From contig JASCOA010000001.1 of NCBI GenBank assembly GCA_029959365.1, positions 124,001-188,000 on the forward strand: 64,000 nucleotides of DNA, read 5' to 3'. Below are positions 44,255 through 53,420 of this stretch, in pieces. The notes below the pieces were generated by a model. It was not told the origin of the DNA. It worked only from the letters and a program-made list of their open reading frames with translations, and did not search any database. This stretch comes from Microbacteriaceae bacterium PS02343 (GTDB lineage Bacteria > Actinomycetota > Actinomycetes > Actinomycetales > Microbacteriaceae). Both the position numbers and the translations under genes were made by a program. Position 1 is the first letter of the stretch, and each line of letters starts with the position of its first letter.

Positions 44255-44770
44255 TTACCGCCGGAGCTCGAACGTCGTCGTGCCGATCTTGACGGGCGTG
44301 TTCAGGGGCACCGGGGTGGGGACGGTCACGCGGCGACCGTCCAGGAATGTGCCATTCGTCGAGTCTAGGTCGTGGATGACCCACTCCTCGTTCCAGACCA
44401 TCAGGCGGGCGTGATGGGTGGAGGTGTAGTCGTCGCGGATCACGAGGCCGCTGTCGGCGGAGCGCCCGATCGTCAGCGTCTCGCGGCCGAGGTCGAGCTC
44501 GAGGCCCTCCTTGGCGCCGGTGGTGATGACGAGCCGGCTGGGCAGCGCATCCGACACCGGAGCGGCGACCGGCTCGGTGAGCGCGGGCTCGGCGGGTTTG
44601 GGCCGGGCCGGGGCTGGCGCCGGCACGGATGCGGGCGCCGCGGCCGTCGGCATGCGTCGCGCCCGCTGACCCAGCAGGTCGCTGCGCAGGGCGTAGACGA
44701 TCGCGAAGACGAAGCCCCACAGCACCAGCAGGAAGCCGATGCGCAGCACCAGCAGGGTCAGCTCGCTCAT
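44255..44770 (-). CDS. fhaB: FHA-domain membrane protein FhaB (FipA)
   Basis: 171 aa. N-terminal transmembrane helix (residues 5-27), a Pro/Ala-rich linker, then an FHA domain (about 80-170) with IGRSADSGLVI, STHHARL and STNGTFLDG. It binds phosphothreonine on kinases and FtsZ in mycobacteria. Overlaps fhaA by 4 nt. Confidence 0.94.
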   Translation of the reverse strand: MSELTLLVLRIGFLLVLWGFVFAIVYALRSDLLGQRARRMPTAAAPASVPAPAPARPKPAEPALTEPVAAPVSDALPSRLVITTGAKEGLELDLGRETLTIGRSADSGLVIRDDYTSTHHARLMVWNEEWVIHDLDSTNGTFLDGRRVTVPTPVPLNTPVKIGTTTFELRR

Positions 44771-45450
44771 CGGCGGCCCTCCGAACGTCGTGGCTGCACG
44801 CGGAACACGAGACGCGTGCGCCCGATCTCGATCACCGAGTCCGGCGGCAGCTGCGCCTTGTCGATGCGCCGGCCGTTGAGCTTGCTGCCGTTGGTGGAGC
44901 CGAGGTCGTGGACCTCGGCCTTCTCGCCGTCCCAGAGCACGGCGACGTGCTTGCGGGAGGTGCCGGTGTCGTCGATCGTGATGTCCGCATCCGATCCCCG
45001 CCCGATGACCGTGCGGCCGCGGCGCAGCGGATGCCGGGTGCCGGCGACCTCGAGCACGCCCTGCCAGGACACGCCCTCGCCGCGCACGTTCTCGCTGTCG
45101 ATGCGGATCATGCCCTCGCCGAGGGAGGGATCCTCGCGCAGGTCGATGGAGAGCGGACCGGCGAAGGAGTACTGCTGGGCGGCCGCGTGCCGGGTGACCA
45201 GCTGGTGCAGCTCCTGCACGAGCGACGGGCCCAGCGAGGCCATGCGCTCGTGGTCGGTGACGCCGAGGCGCACGGTGTACGCGTTGGGCACGAGGATGCG
45301 GTCGCGGGCGATCATGGCCGACTTGGTGTCGAGCTCGCGGCGCAGCGCGTTCGTGATCTCCATCGGCTGCAGGCCGCTCTTGAAGGTGCGGGCGAAGGCG
45401 CCGTTGACGGCGCGCTCGAGACCTTTCTCGAAGCTGTCGAGGAGCCCCAT
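44767..45450 (-). CDS. fhaA: DUF3662/FHA protein FhaA
   Basis: 227 aa. The N-terminal DUF3662 domain (residues 1-120; starts GLLDSFEKGLERAVNGAFARTFKSGLQP) is joined directly to an FHA domain with IGRGSDADITI, SRKHVAVL and STNGSKLNG. The disordered Gln-rich linker of the 527-aa mycobacterial protein is absent. FhaA controls MurJ through pseudokinase binding in mycobacteria; MurJ here has no such domain, so its partner must differ. GGAGG 5 nt before the ATG; first gene of the seven-gene operon. Confidence 0.94.
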   Translation of the reverse strand: MGLLDSFEKGLERAVNGAFARTFKSGLQPMEITNALRRELDTKSAMIARDRILVPNAYTVRLGVTDHERMASLGPSLVQELHQLVTRHAAAQQYSFAGPLSIDLREDPSLGEGMIRIDSENVRGEGVSWQGVLEVAGTRHPLRRGRTVIGRGSDADITIDDTGTSRKHVAVLWDGEKAEVHDLGSTNGSKLNGRRIDKAQLPPDSVIEIGRTRLVFRVQPRRSEGRR

Positions 45451-45568
45451 GAGACCTCCGGTTCGGGCGAGCGGCTTCGATGATGCTAGCGGCTGGGGCT
45501 GGCGGGTCCCTGCAGCCGGCCTCATCTCATCCGCTCGGAGCATGCTGCAGAGCACCTCTGCGGCGTGC

Positions 45569-45574
45569 TATCTT
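45569..45574 (+). promoter_or_regulatory. -10 hexamer TATCTT of tRNA-Leu
   Basis: Lies 31 bp before the tRNA. A hairpin GCAGAG-CAC-CTCTGC occupies 45547-45561 just upstream. Confidence 0.55.
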
Positions 45575-45605
45575 ATGGAGGTTGGCGTGCGCGAGCACGC
45601 CTCCT

Positions 45606-45689
45606 GCGCGAGTGGCGGAATTGGCAGACGCGCTGGCTTCAGGTGCCAGTGCCCGAAAGGGCGTGGGGGTTCAAGTCCCCCCTCGCGCA
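45606..45689 (+). tRNA. tRNA-Leu (CAG)
   Basis: 84 nt class II tRNA with a long variable arm. Acceptor GCGCGAG/CTCGCGC, anticodon loop TTCAGGT with CAG at 45640-45642, T-loop GTTCAAGTC. CCA not encoded. Same locus in many Actinobacteria, beside fhaA. Confidence 0.97.
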
Positions 45690-45729
45690 CAGGGTCCTCA
45701 TCACGAGGAACCGTGCGCCGCAGGATGAG

Positions 45730-45765
45730 GGCCCCGGATCGATGATCCGGGGCCTTCGTCGTTTT
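45730..45765 (+). terminator. Terminator after tRNA-Leu
   Basis: An 11-bp perfect stem (45730-45740 with 45744-45754) and 3-nt loop, followed by TTCGTCGTTTT. It also faces the end of the NUDIX gene and may serve both. Confidence 0.85.
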
Positions 45766-46313
45766 CAGCGCACGATCGGCGCGAGCCGGCGCGCCACGTC
45801 CGGCGCGACCTCCGCCAGCTCGTCGATGCGGAACCAGCGCACGTCGTCGCTCTCGTCGCTGATCACCGGGGCGGATGCGGCGGGCACGGTGGCGAGGAAG
45901 CCCAGGTCCCAGTGCACCCGGCAGGCGCCGAATGCGCCCACGAGCTCGTGCCGGTCGAGGTCGGCCAAGCCGACGAGCCGCGCGCCGGGCACGCCGCCCT
46001 CCTCGAGGGCCTCGCGGAGGGCGGCCTCGGCCGGATCCGCATCCGTCGGCTCGTAGTGGCCGCCGAGCTGCAACCAGCGGCCCGCCTTGCGGTGCAGGGT
46101 GAGCAGCACCTGCGAGCGGTCCTCGGTGAGCAGGAAGCAGCTCGCGGTGAGGTGCTCGGGGCCGGCGGGCTTGCGCACGGCATCGGCGCCGAGGCGCTCG
46201 ATGAAGGCCAGGTACTGCTCGCGGAGCACGCCCTGCTGCGGCCGGGCCGGCGACCAGCCGCCCAGGAGGTCGGCGGTGCGGTTGGCGAGCTGCTGCGCGA
46301 TGAGGTCGTCCAC
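45765..46313 (-). CDS. NUDIX hydrolase
   Basis: 182 aa. NUDIX core [24 protein letters not shown] near residue 88; REALEEGG holds the catalytic Glu pair, though the first Glu of the box is replaced (DAD), as is common in an actinobacterial subgroup. Hydrolyses nucleoside diphosphate-linked compounds; substrate unknown. GTG at 46313 has a -10 hexamer 6 nt before it. Confidence 0.88.
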   Translation of the reverse strand: MDDLIAQQLANRTADLLGGWSPARPQQGVLREQYLAFIERLGADAVRKPAGPEHLTASCFLLTEDRSQVLLTLHRKAGRWLQLGGHYEPTDADPAEAALREALEEGGVPGARLVGLADLDRHELVGAFGACRVHWDLGFLATVPAASAPVISDESDDVRWFRIDELAEVAPDVARRLAPIVR

Positions 46314-46319
46314 CCCGCC

Positions 46320-46325
46320 ACGGTA
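46320..46325 (-). promoter_or_regulatory. -10 hexamer TACCGT, leaderless NUDIX gene
   Basis: Ends 6 nt before the GTG at 46313 on the minus strand. Confidence 0.45.
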
Positions 46326-46332
46326 GCGGCGC

Positions 46333-46968
46333 TCAGACGAGCCCGGACTCGCGGGCGACGATCGCCGCCTGCACGCGGGAGCGCACGCCCAGCTTGGCGA
46401 GCACGCTCGAGACGTGCGTCTTGGCGGTCGCCTCGCCGAAGCCGAGCCGGGCGGCGAGCTCGGCGTTGCCGAGGCCGCGGCCGAGGGCGGCGAGCACCTC
46501 GCGCTCCCGCGGCGTGAGCTGCTCGAGGCCCGGTGCGGGCTCCGCGCGCGGCGCCTCGACGAAGGCGGCGAGCACGCGGCGGGTGACCTCGGGGGCGAGC
46601 ACCGACTCGCCGGCGGCGACGCGCAGCACAGCATCCGTCAACGCCTCGGCGGTGGCCGACTTGAGCAGGAACCCGGCGGCCCCCGCCCGCAGTGCGCCGA
46701 ACACCACCTCGTCGAGGTCGAAGGTGGTGAGCACGAGCACCTGCGCGGCGCCGTCGGCGACGACGGCGCGCGTGGCCTCGATGCCGTCGACGCCGGGCAT
46801 CCGCACGTCCATGAGCACGACGTCGGGGCGCAGGGCGCGGGCGTTGCGGATCGCGGCCGCACCGTCGGCGGCCTCGCCGACCACGGTGATCCGCTCGCCC
46901 TCGAGCAGCAGGCGCAGGCCGGCGCGCACGGCGGCGTGGTCGTCGGCGATCAGCAGGCGCACGCTCAT
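46333..46968 (-). CDS. LuxR/NarL-type response regulator
   Basis: 211 aa. Receiver domain with phospho-acceptor Asp54 (VLMDVRMPG) and Lys near 104, and a C-terminal LuxR helix-turn-helix ([25 protein letters not shown]). ATG at 46968 overlaps the stop of the histidine kinase (ATGA), so the two are made together. Target genes are unknown; the divergent GAP-family gene across 108 bp is a candidate. Confidence 0.94.
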   Translation of the reverse strand: MSVRLLIADDHAAVRAGLRLLLEGERITVVGEAADGAAAIRNARALRPDVVLMDVRMPGVDGIEATRAVVADGAAQVLVLTTFDLDEVVFGALRAGAAGFLLKSATAEALTDAVLRVAAGESVLAPEVTRRVLAAFVEAPRAEPAPGLEQLTPREREVLAALGRGLGNAELAARLGFGEATAKTHVSSVLAKLGVRSRVQAAIVARESGLV

Positions 46969-48101
46969 CCGTCCGCCCCGATCGGCAGGGTGGCGGCGAC
47001 CCGCCAGCCGCCGCCGTGCGGGCCCGCGTTGAGGGCGCCGCCGAGCGCGACGGCCCGCTCGCGCATCATCGCGATGCCGAGCCCGTCGCCGCCGACGCCT
47101 GTGGCCGACCCGCCGCGCGACTGGATCGTGAGGCTGCAGAGGTCGTCGTCGACGGCGAAGCGGATGCGCACATCGCCGCCCGAGGCGTGCTTGAGCGCGT
47201 TCGTGAGCGACTCCTGCAGGATGCGCGCCGCGGCCTGGTCGGCCGCGACGGGCAGCGCCGGAGGGGCGCCCTCGAGGTCGACGGAGAGCCCGGCGGCGCG
47301 GAACCGATCGATCAGCTCGGGCAGCTGCTCGAGGCGACCGGGCGCCGTGAGCGCCTCGCCCTCGGAGCGCAGCACGCGGATCATGGCGCGCGTCTGCTCG
47401 AGGCCCGCGACGCCGGAGGCGCGCACCGCCTGGAGCGCGGCCCGCTCCCGGCCGCCACCCGCGAGCCCGGCTTCGGCATGGATCGCGATCGCGGCGAGCT
47501 CGCCGGCGAGGGTGTCGTGCAGATCGCGGGCCATCGCGGCGCGCTCCTCGCGCAGCGCCTCCTCGCGGCGGGCGTCGGCGAGCCGCTCCTGCGCGGCGAG
47601 GCGGTCGCGGCCCTCCCGCACCGCCGCCGCCCAGGCGTAGGGGGTGCTCAGCAGGGCGACGAGCTGCAGGCAGATCACGACGGCGATGCGCACGTCGCCG
47701 CGACTCGCGATCGCCGCGGCGGCGGTGCCCAGCACGATCGCGAGCACGACGGCGAGCAGCAGCATCCGGCGGCGCGCTGCCGTGGTCCGCAGCACGGCCG
47801 AGTAGAGCGCGTCGAAGAAGACGAGCAGCATGCCGACGCTGCCGCCGAGCACGAGGTCGGCGCCGGCGAGCAGCGTGACGCCGAGCAGCACGCGCACCGG
47901 CGCCCGCCGCTGCAGCAGCAGGAGGCCGGCGCCGACGAGCAGCGGGACGAGGTGCCACCAGCGCGAGAGCGGTGCGGCGTCGACGCCGAGCCAGATGCCG
48001 GTCGTGTCGAGCGCGATGAGCAGCACGCCGACGAGCACGACGGAGGCGGCGTTCCAGGCGAGCGGGGCGGCGCGGTAGAGGGCGCGCATCCGCTCGGTCA
48101 T
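46965..48101 (-). CDS. Sensor histidine kinase, HisKA_3 type
   Basis: 378 aa. N-terminal membrane region of about five helices with no large outer loop (residues 15-160), then HisKA_3 dimerisation with [16 protein letters not shown], and a GHKL ATPase end with [12 protein letters not shown]. The sensor appears to read a membrane signal directly. Cognate regulator is the overlapping gene. A TGTGAT hexamer 6 nt before the ATG suggests a leaderless message. Confidence 0.93.
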   Translation of the reverse strand: MTERMRALYRAAPLAWNAASVVLVGVLLIALDTTGIWLGVDAAPLSRWWHLVPLLVGAGLLLLQRRAPVRVLLGVTLLAGADLVLGGSVGMLLVFFDALYSAVLRTTAARRRMLLLAVVLAIVLGTAAAAIASRGDVRIAVVICLQLVALLSTPYAWAAAVREGRDRLAAQERLADARREEALREERAAMARDLHDTLAGELAAIAIHAEAGLAGGGRERAALQAVRASGVAGLEQTRAMIRVLRSEGEALTAPGRLEQLPELIDRFRAAGLSVDLEGAPPALPVAADQAAARILQESLTNALKHASGGDVRIRFAVDDDLCSLTIQSRGGSATGVGGDGLGIAMMRERAVALGGALNAGPHGGGWRVAATLPIGADG

Positions 48102-48107
48102 GCAGTC

Positions 48108-48113
48108 ATCACA
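48108..48113 (-). promoter_or_regulatory. -10-like TGTGAT, leaderless kinase gene
   Basis: Minus strand, 6 nt before the ATG at 48101. Confidence 0.4.
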
Positions 48114-48209
48114 GCACAGCGAGCGGAGGCGCGCCTCCGTCGAAATGCGGAGGCGCCGCCCCCTCCTTCCGCCGATGCGCGGCCGCGCCGCCGCACGGAG
48201 GCTCGGAGC

Positions 48210-48926
48210 ATGTCCCTCGAACTGCTCGCCCAGCTGGCCGTGCTCGCCCTGCTCGACAGCCTGAGCTTCGGCACGCTGCTCATCCCGCTCTTCTTCCTGC
48301 TCGCCCCGACGAGGCCGCGGCCGGGACGGATGCTCGGCTATCTCGCCGTGATCGCCGGCTTCTACTTCGCGGTCGGTCTGGCCCTCGCGGCGGGCTTCTC
48401 CGGCATCGTGACCGGCTTGGGCGGTTTCCTCGACAGCCCCGGCGCGCAGGTCGGTCAGCTGCTGCTGGGCGGAGCGCTGCTGGCCGCGGCCTTCCTGATC
48501 CCCACCAAGCCGAAGGAGGGTGCGAAGCCGGGGCGCCTCGCGCGCCTGCGCGACCGGGCGATGGGGGAGGGCGGCACGCTGCCGCTGCTCGGGCTGGCCC
48601 TCGGCGCCGGAGCCGTGGAGCTGGCGACGATGCTGCCCTACCTCGGTGCGATCGGCCTGCTGACCGGTGCGGGGCTGCCGGTGGCCAGCACCGTGACCGT
48701 GCTGGCTGGTTACTGCCTCGTGATGGTCGCGCCGGCGCTGCTGCTGCTCGTGGGCCGGACGGTGGCCGGGCGCCTCGTCGAGCCGCCTCTGCGCAGGCTC
48801 GCGGCGTGGCTCGAGCGCACCGGCGGGGAGACGACGGCCTGGATCCTCGGCATCGTCGGCTTCATCCTCGCCCGCGAGGCGGCGACGGCGCTCGATCTCT
48901 TCGAGCGGATCGGCGACCTGGTGTAA
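48210..48926 (+). CDS. GAP-family (LysE-like fold) membrane protein
   Basis: 238 aa, six predicted transmembrane helices. The beginning LAQLAVLALLDSLSFGTLLIP and the middle loop with basic KPKEGAKPGRLARLRDRA fit the GAP (Sap) family, whose mycobacterial members export glycopeptidolipid. Substrate here unknown. CGGAGG lies 13 nt before the ATG. Divergent from the two-component system, which may control it. Confidence 0.82.
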   Translation: MSLELLAQLAVLALLDSLSFGTLLIPLFFLLAPTRPRPGRMLGYLAVIAGFYFAVGLALAAGFSGIVTGLGGFLDSPGAQVGQLLLGGALLAAAFLIPTKPKEGAKPGRLARLRDRAMGEGGTLPLLGLALGAGAVELATMLPYLGAIGLLTGAGLPVASTVTVLAGYCLVMVAPALLLLVGRTVAGRLVEPPLRRLAAWLERTGGETTAWILGIVGFILAREAATALDLFERIGDLV

Positions 48927-48945
48927 CCGGCCGGGCCGGTTGCGC

Positions 48946-49632
48946 TCACGCGGTGGCGGCCCGATGCGGGAAGAGCAGGCGGATGAGGTCGGCGGGGGTC
49001 TCCGCGACCGCGATCGCGCGCTCCCGCTCCTCGACGGGTCCGTACCCCCAGTCCACGAAGATCGTGGGGATGCCGTGGGCGGCGGCGCCCTCGACGTCGT
49101 GCTTGCGGTCGCCGACCATGACGGGGTTCGAGAGGTCGACGCCGAGCTCCGTGAGGCGGCGCAGGGCCTCCTCGATCACATCCGCCTTGGCGCTGCGCAC
49201 CTCGTCGGCCGAGGCGCCGCAGAGCACGGTGAAGCGGTCGGCGAGGCCGAACTTCTCGATGATGAGCGACGCGGGCAGCTCGGGCTTGCTCGTCGCGAGC
49301 GAGAGCGGAACGCCCTCGTCGCGGATGGCCTGGAAGACCGCGGGCATCCCCTCGAACATGACGCTCTCGTAGGCGCCCTGGTCGAGGTAGTGGGTGCGGT
49401 AGACGACCAGCGCCTCCGCCGACTCGGCCGGGGTCATGCCGGCGAAGTCGCGGAAGGCGTCGAGCAGCGGCGGGCCGACCCAATGCAGCAGGGACTCGTA
49501 CGAGGGCACCTCGCGGCCGAGCTCGCGGAACATGTGCTGCAGCGAGCCGATGATGCCGGGCGCCGAATCGGCGATGGTGCCGTCGAGGTCGAGGAGGATG
49601 CAGGACCAGGGCGCGGTGGGTGCGGTGCTCAC
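48946..49632 (-). CDS. HAD-family phosphatase, Gph-like
   Basis: 228 aa. LLDLDGTIADS (nucleophile Asp at residue 15), a helical cap, SLATSKPE (motif II), Lys in SAKADVIEEAL (motif III) and VGDRKHD (motif IV). Closest to phosphoglycolate phosphatases and pyrimidine nucleotidases. Leaderless-looking GTG start. Confidence 0.88.
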   Translation of the reverse strand: MSTAPTAPWSCILLDLDGTIADSAPGIIGSLQHMFRELGREVPSYESLLHWVGPPLLDAFRDFAGMTPAESAEALVVYRTHYLDQGAYESVMFEGMPAVFQAIRDEGVPLSLATSKPELPASLIIEKFGLADRFTVLCGASADEVRSAKADVIEEALRRLTELGVDLSNPVMVGDRKHDVEGAAAHGIPTIFVDWGYGPVEERERAIAVAETPADLIRLLFPHRAATA

Positions 49633-49639
49633 GCTGCCG

Positions 49640-49645
49640 ACTCTA
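49640..49645 (-). promoter_or_regulatory. -10 hexamer TAGAGT, leaderless HAD gene
   Basis: Ends 7 nt before the GTG at 49632. Confidence 0.5.
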
Positions 49646-50038
49646 GGCCTCCGGCTGGGCGCTCTCGGCCTCGGCCGCGGCGCGCTGCGCGGCGACCTGG
49701 GCGTGCACCTGCTGCATGTCGAGGCCCTTGACCTGGCCGATGAGCTGCTCGAGCGCGGGCGCGGGCAGCGCGCCGGCCTGCGAGAAGACGAGCACGTTCT
49801 CGCGGAACGCCATGAGCGTGGGGATCGAGGTGATGCCCGCCATGCCGGCGAGGCGCTGCTCGGCCTCGGTGTCGACCTTGGCGAACACGACGTCGGCGTG
49901 CTGCTCGCTCGCGCCCTGGAAGACGGGGGCGAACTGCTTGCAGGGCCCGCACCAGTCGGCCCAGAAGTCGACGATCACGATGTCGTTGCCGGTGACGGTC
50001 TGCTCGAAGGTCGCTTCGGTGATGTCGATCGTGGCCAT
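49643..50038 (-). CDS. Thioredoxin-like protein with C-terminal extension
   Basis: 131 aa. FWADWCGPCKQF with the CxxC pair near residues 30-33, and ITSIPTLMAF. A 25-residue Ala/Gln/Glu-rich helical tail follows the fold. It is distinct from trxA at 11.8 kb. Start ATG at 50038 with a -10 hexamer 6 nt before it. Could be a cytosolic thioredoxin with specialised clients. Confidence 0.92.
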   Translation of the reverse strand: MATIDITEATFEQTVTGNDIVIVDFWADWCGPCKQFAPVFQGASEQHADVVFAKVDTEAEQRLAGMAGITSIPTLMAFRENVLVFSQAGALPAPALEQLIGQVKGLDMQQVHAQVAAQRAAAEAESAQPEA

Positions 50039-50044
50039 GCGATC

Positions 50045-50050
50045 ACGCTA
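50045..50050 (-). promoter_or_regulatory. -10 hexamer TAGCGT, leaderless thioredoxin gene
   Basis: Ends 6 nt before the ATG at 50038. Confidence 0.5.
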
Positions 50051-50090
50051 ACAGCCGGGCGGATGCGTCGGGCAGTCGGCCCCGACCCGC

Positions 50091-50786
50091 TCAGAACAGC
50101 GTCGGTCGCCCCGAGTCGACGCCCTTCATGGCGTCGTAGTCGAGCACGAGGCAGCGGATGCCGCGATCCTCGGCGAGCGTGCGCGCCTGCGGCTTGATCT
50201 CCTGCGCCGCGAAGACGCCGGTGACCGGTGCGAGGTGCGGGTCGCGGTTCATGAGCTCGAGGTAGCGGGTGAGCTGCTCGACGCCGTCGATGTCGCCGCG
50301 GCGCTTGATCTCCACGGCCACTGCGGCGCCCTTCGCGTCGCGGGCGAGGATGTCGACCGGCCCGATCGCCGTCATGTACTCGCGGCGCACGAGCAGGTGG
50401 CCCTCGCCGAGGTGCTCGATCTGCTCGGCCAGCAGCTTCTGCAGGTGCGCCTCGACGCCGTCCTTGACGAGGCCCGGGTCGATGCCGAGCTCGTGCGAGC
50501 TGTCGTGCAGGATCTCGAAGATCGACACCACGAGGGTGTCGGCGGTCTTCGCGTGAGTGACCTGCCAGACCTGCCGCACGCCGGCCGCGGTCTGCTCGTC
50601 GTCGAGCTCGACCTGGCTGAGGGTGCAGGGCGGGCTCATCCAGTTGAGCGGCTTGTAGCTGCCGCCGTCGGAGTGGATGAGGATGCTGCCGTCGCCCTTG
50701 AGCATCAGCACGCGGGTAGCGAGCGGCAGGTGGGCGCTCAGCCGACCTGCGTAATCGACGGAGCAACGGGCAACCACGAGACGCAC
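50091..50786 (-). CDS. nucS: Mismatch endonuclease NucS (EndoMS)
   Basis: 231 aa. N-terminal DNA-binding domain ([16 protein letters not shown]), and a RecB-like nuclease domain with GPVDILARD and AVEIKRR holding the Asp and Glu-x-Lys active-site residues. The C-terminus ends RPTLF, a beta-clamp binding peptide. NucS replaces MutS/MutL mismatch repair in Actinobacteria. A -10 hexamer lies 7 nt before the GTG at 50786. Confidence 0.96.
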   Translation of the reverse strand: MRLVVARCSVDYAGRLSAHLPLATRVLMLKGDGSILIHSDGGSYKPLNWMSPPCTLSQVELDDEQTAAGVRQVWQVTHAKTADTLVVSIFEILHDSSHELGIDPGLVKDGVEAHLQKLLAEQIEHLGEGHLLVRREYMTAIGPVDILARDAKGAAVAVEIKRRGDIDGVEQLTRYLELMNRDPHLAPVTGVFAAQEIKPQARTLAEDRGIRCLVLDYDAMKGVDSGRPTLF

Positions 50787-50793
50787 GACGACG

Positions 50794-50799
50794 AGCCTA
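50794..50799 (-). promoter_or_regulatory. -10 hexamer TAGGCT, leaderless nucS
   Basis: Ends 7 nt before the GTG at 50786; overlaps the 3' end of the MFS gene. Confidence 0.5.
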
Positions 50800-52008
50800 C
50801 GATGCGCGGGCTGCGCTCCGTTCCCGGGCCGCGCCGGAGCAGAGCCCGGCGACCACGATCAGCACGAGCGCGACGGCCAGCGCCCAGCGCACCCCGATCT
50901 CGTGGCCGAGGAAGCCGATCAGCGGCGGGCCGACGAGGAAGGCGCAGTAGCCGACCGTGGCGACGACGCTGACCCGCGCGGCGGCGGTGCGCGGATCATC
51001 CGCTGCCGCCGACATGCCGACCGGGAAGCCGAGGGCCGAGCCGAGACCCCAGAGCACGATGCCGATCATCGCGATGACCGGCGAGTCGACGAGGATGACC
51101 GCGCCGAGTCCGATGACGGCGAGGACGGCGCTGCCGCGCAGCACCGGGATCCGACCGAAGCGGTCGAGGATGCGCACGCCGGCCACTCGGCCCACCGTCA
51201 TGCTGCCGACGAAGACCGCGAGCGCGATGGCGCCGGTCGTCTCGTCGACGTCGTGGCCGTCGACCATCGCGATGGCGAGCCAGTCGTTCGCGGTGCCCTC
51301 GGCGAAGGCCATGCCGAGCACGATGAGGCCGATGAGCAGCGTGGTGGGGTCGCGCCACATGGCGAGGCGCTCGCCGAGGCTCGGCTTCGCCTCGTCCTCC
51401 GGCAGGTCGCCACCGGAGAGCGCCTGGTTCTCGGGCAGGAGGAAGAAGGAGCTGAGGACCGCGCCGCCGGCGAGCAGCCCGCCGACGATGAGCACGTGCG
51501 CCGCGAAGGAGAGGTCGATCAGCTCGGCGACCGCGCCGATGCCCGCGCCGAGCACCGCGCCGCCGCTGAAGAAGGCGTGGTAGATCGGCATGATCGTGCG
51601 GCCGAGAGCGCGCTCGTTGGCCGCACCCGAGATGTTCATGTTGACGTCGACGATCGAGGCGCTCATGCCGAAGAACGCGAGCCCTCCGGCCACGACGAAG
51701 GGGTCGGGCGCGAGCGCCACCGAGCAGCCGGCGACGACGAAGCCGATCGAGCCGATGGGCAGGGCGTAGCGGATGACGCGCTTCGCGCCGAAGGCCGTGC
51801 CGAGGTGGCCGGCGGCGAGCAGGCCCACGATCGAGCCGATGGAGAAGCAGACGATGAGCAGGCCGTACTGGGCGGTGTCGATGCCGAGCGCCTCGCGGAC
51901 GCTCGGCCCGCGCGCCATCCAGGAGGCCAGGCCCATCCCGCAGAGCGTGAAGACGAGGAAGAGGGCGTTGCGCCAGGCGCGGACGGGTGCGGTAGCGACG
52001 TTGCTCAC
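50797..52008 (-). CDS. MFS transporter
   Basis: 403 aa, 12 transmembrane helices, no large soluble domain. It resembles the YbjJ/fucose-permease-like branch ([20 protein letters not shown] near the start). Substrate unknown. GTG start at 52008 with a -10 hexamer 6 nt upstream. Confidence 0.88.
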   Translation of the reverse strand: MSNVATAPVRAWRNALFLVFTLCGMGLASWMARGPSVREALGIDTAQYGLLIVCFSIGSIVGLLAAGHLGTAFGAKRVIRYALPIGSIGFVVAGCSVALAPDPFVVAGGLAFFGMSASIVDVNMNISGAANERALGRTIMPIYHAFFSGGAVLGAGIGAVAELIDLSFAAHVLIVGGLLAGGAVLSSFFLLPENQALSGGDLPEDEAKPSLGERLAMWRDPTTLLIGLIVLGMAFAEGTANDWLAIAMVDGHDVDETTGAIALAVFVGSMTVGRVAGVRILDRFGRIPVLRGSAVLAVIGLGAVILVDSPVIAMIGIVLWGLGSALGFPVGMSAAADDPRTAAARVSVVATVGYCAFLVGPPLIGFLGHEIGVRWALAVALVLIVVAGLCSGAARERSAARAS

Positions 52009-52014
52009 CCGGAC

Positions 52015-52020
52015 AGGCTA
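52015..52020 (-). promoter_or_regulatory. -10 hexamer TAGCCT, leaderless MFS gene
   Basis: Ends 6 nt before the GTG at 52008. Confidence 0.5.
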
Positions 52021-52048
52021 GCCGTGAAAAGCGTCCGGTGGAAGGGAT

Positions 52049-53365
52049 TCAGGCGCCGAGTCGCATCCAGCGCTCGCCGCGGGCGCGCAGACCGAGCGTC
52101 AGTGCCCGGATGCCCTGGTAGCCGAAGGTGAACGCCGCCCACAGCGCGAGCAGCGAGCCGTCGCCGACCAGCGCGAGCAGCGGGAGGAAGACGAGCACGT
52201 TCACGACGCCGGCCAGCGCCAGGTACCGCGCGTCGCCGGCGCCGATCAGCACGCCGTCGAGCACGTACGCGAAGCCCGAGAGCGGTGTGCCGATCGCGAG
52301 CACGAGCAGCAGCGGCGGCAGCAGCGCGAGCACCGCCGCGTCGCCGGTGAAGACGAACCCGAGCACCGGCGAGGCGAGCGCCAGCAGCGCCCCGAGCGCA
52401 AGCCCGCCGCCCACGCCGAGCACCATGAGCCGACGCGTCACGGCGCGCACGCGCCCGACGTCGCCGGATCCGAGCCCGTGACCGACCATCGCCTGCCCGG
52501 CGATCGCCAGCGCGTCCAGGGCGAAGGCCAGCGTGCTGGTCAGGGTCATGGCGATCTGCAGGGCGCCGAGCTGCGGGGTGCCGAGGCCCGCGGCGATGAC
52601 GACCGGGGCGATCACGGCGACGCGCAGGCTGACCGTGCGCAGCAGCATCCATCCGCCGTCCATCGCCGTGCGCAGCACGCCGCCGAACCCGGGCCGCAGC
52701 GGAGCGCCGGCCGCCCGTGCCGCCCGGACGGCGATGACCGCGTAGACCGAGGCCATGCCCCACTGCGCCACGACGGTGCCGGCGGCCGAGCCGGCCAGGC
52801 CCCAGCCGAAACCGTAGAGGAACAGCGCGTTCAGCGCCGCGTTCGCCGCGAAGCCCGCGCCGGCGACGATCAGCGGCGTGCGGGTGTCCTGCAGTCCGCG
52901 CAGCAGGCCCGTCGCCGCGATGACCAGCAGCATCGCGGGGATGCCGACCAGCGAGACGAGCAGGTACTCGGTGGCCGCCGCCGTCACCGCCGCATCGGCG
53001 CCGAACAGCGCGAGCAGGGGAGCGGATGCGACGAGCCCGGCCAGCGCGACCAGCAGCCCCAGCCCCAGCGCCAACCAGAGCCCGTCGATGCCGGCCCGCA
53101 CCGCACCGGTCGGGTCGCCGGCGCCCAGACGGCGGGCGACGACCGGGGTGGTCGCGTAGGCGAGGAAGACGAGCAGGCCGATGGTGGTGTGCAGCACGGT
53201 GCCGGCGAGCCCGAGGCCCGCGAGAGGCACGGCGCCGAGATGGCCGACGAGCGCGGTGTCGGTGAGCAGGAAGAGGGGCTCGGCGATGAGGGCCCCGAGG
53301 GCGGGCAGCGCGAGGCGTCCGATCTCGCGATCGAGGGACCGGGTGGAGGTGCTGCGCAGTGCCAT
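52049..53365 (-). CDS. MATE-family efflux transporter, DinF-like
   Basis: 438 aa, 12 helices in two similar halves. Starts REIGRLALPALGALIAEPLFLLTDTALVGHLG, typical of DinF-like MATE exporters using H+ or Na+. Substrate unknown. Overall Ala content is high. A TAGGGT hexamer lies 9 nt before the ATG at 53365. Confidence 0.9.
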   Translation of the reverse strand: MALRSTSTRSLDREIGRLALPALGALIAEPLFLLTDTALVGHLGAVPLAGLGLAGTVLHTTIGLLVFLAYATTPVVARRLGAGDPTGAVRAGIDGLWLALGLGLLVALAGLVASAPLLALFGADAAVTAAATEYLLVSLVGIPAMLLVIAATGLLRGLQDTRTPLIVAGAGFAANAALNALFLYGFGWGLAGSAAGTVVAQWGMASVYAVIAVRAARAAGAPLRPGFGGVLRTAMDGGWMLLRTVSLRVAVIAPVVIAAGLGTPQLGALQIAMTLTSTLAFALDALAIAGQAMVGHGLGSGDVGRVRAVTRRLMVLGVGGGLALGALLALASPVLGFVFTGDAAVLALLPPLLLVLAIGTPLSGFAYVLDGVLIGAGDARYLALAGVVNVLVFLPLLALVGDGSLLALWAAFTFGYQGIRALTLGLRARGERWMRLGA

Positions 53366-53374
53366 CGACTCCGC

Positions 53375-53380
53375 ACCCTA
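53375..53380 (-). promoter_or_regulatory. -10 hexamer TAGGGT of MATE gene
   Basis: Ends 9 nt before the ATG at 53365, so leader at most 2-3 nt. Confidence 0.45.
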
Positions 53381-53407
53381 GCCCGGCCCGGCCGCGGTGG
53401 GCGCCGC

Positions 53408-53413
53408 TAGGGT
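53408..53413 (+). promoter_or_regulatory. -10 hexamer TAGGGT, leaderless hypothetical gene
   Basis: Ends 7 nt before the ATG at 53421. Confidence 0.5.
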
Positions 53414-53420
53414 GGGCCGC

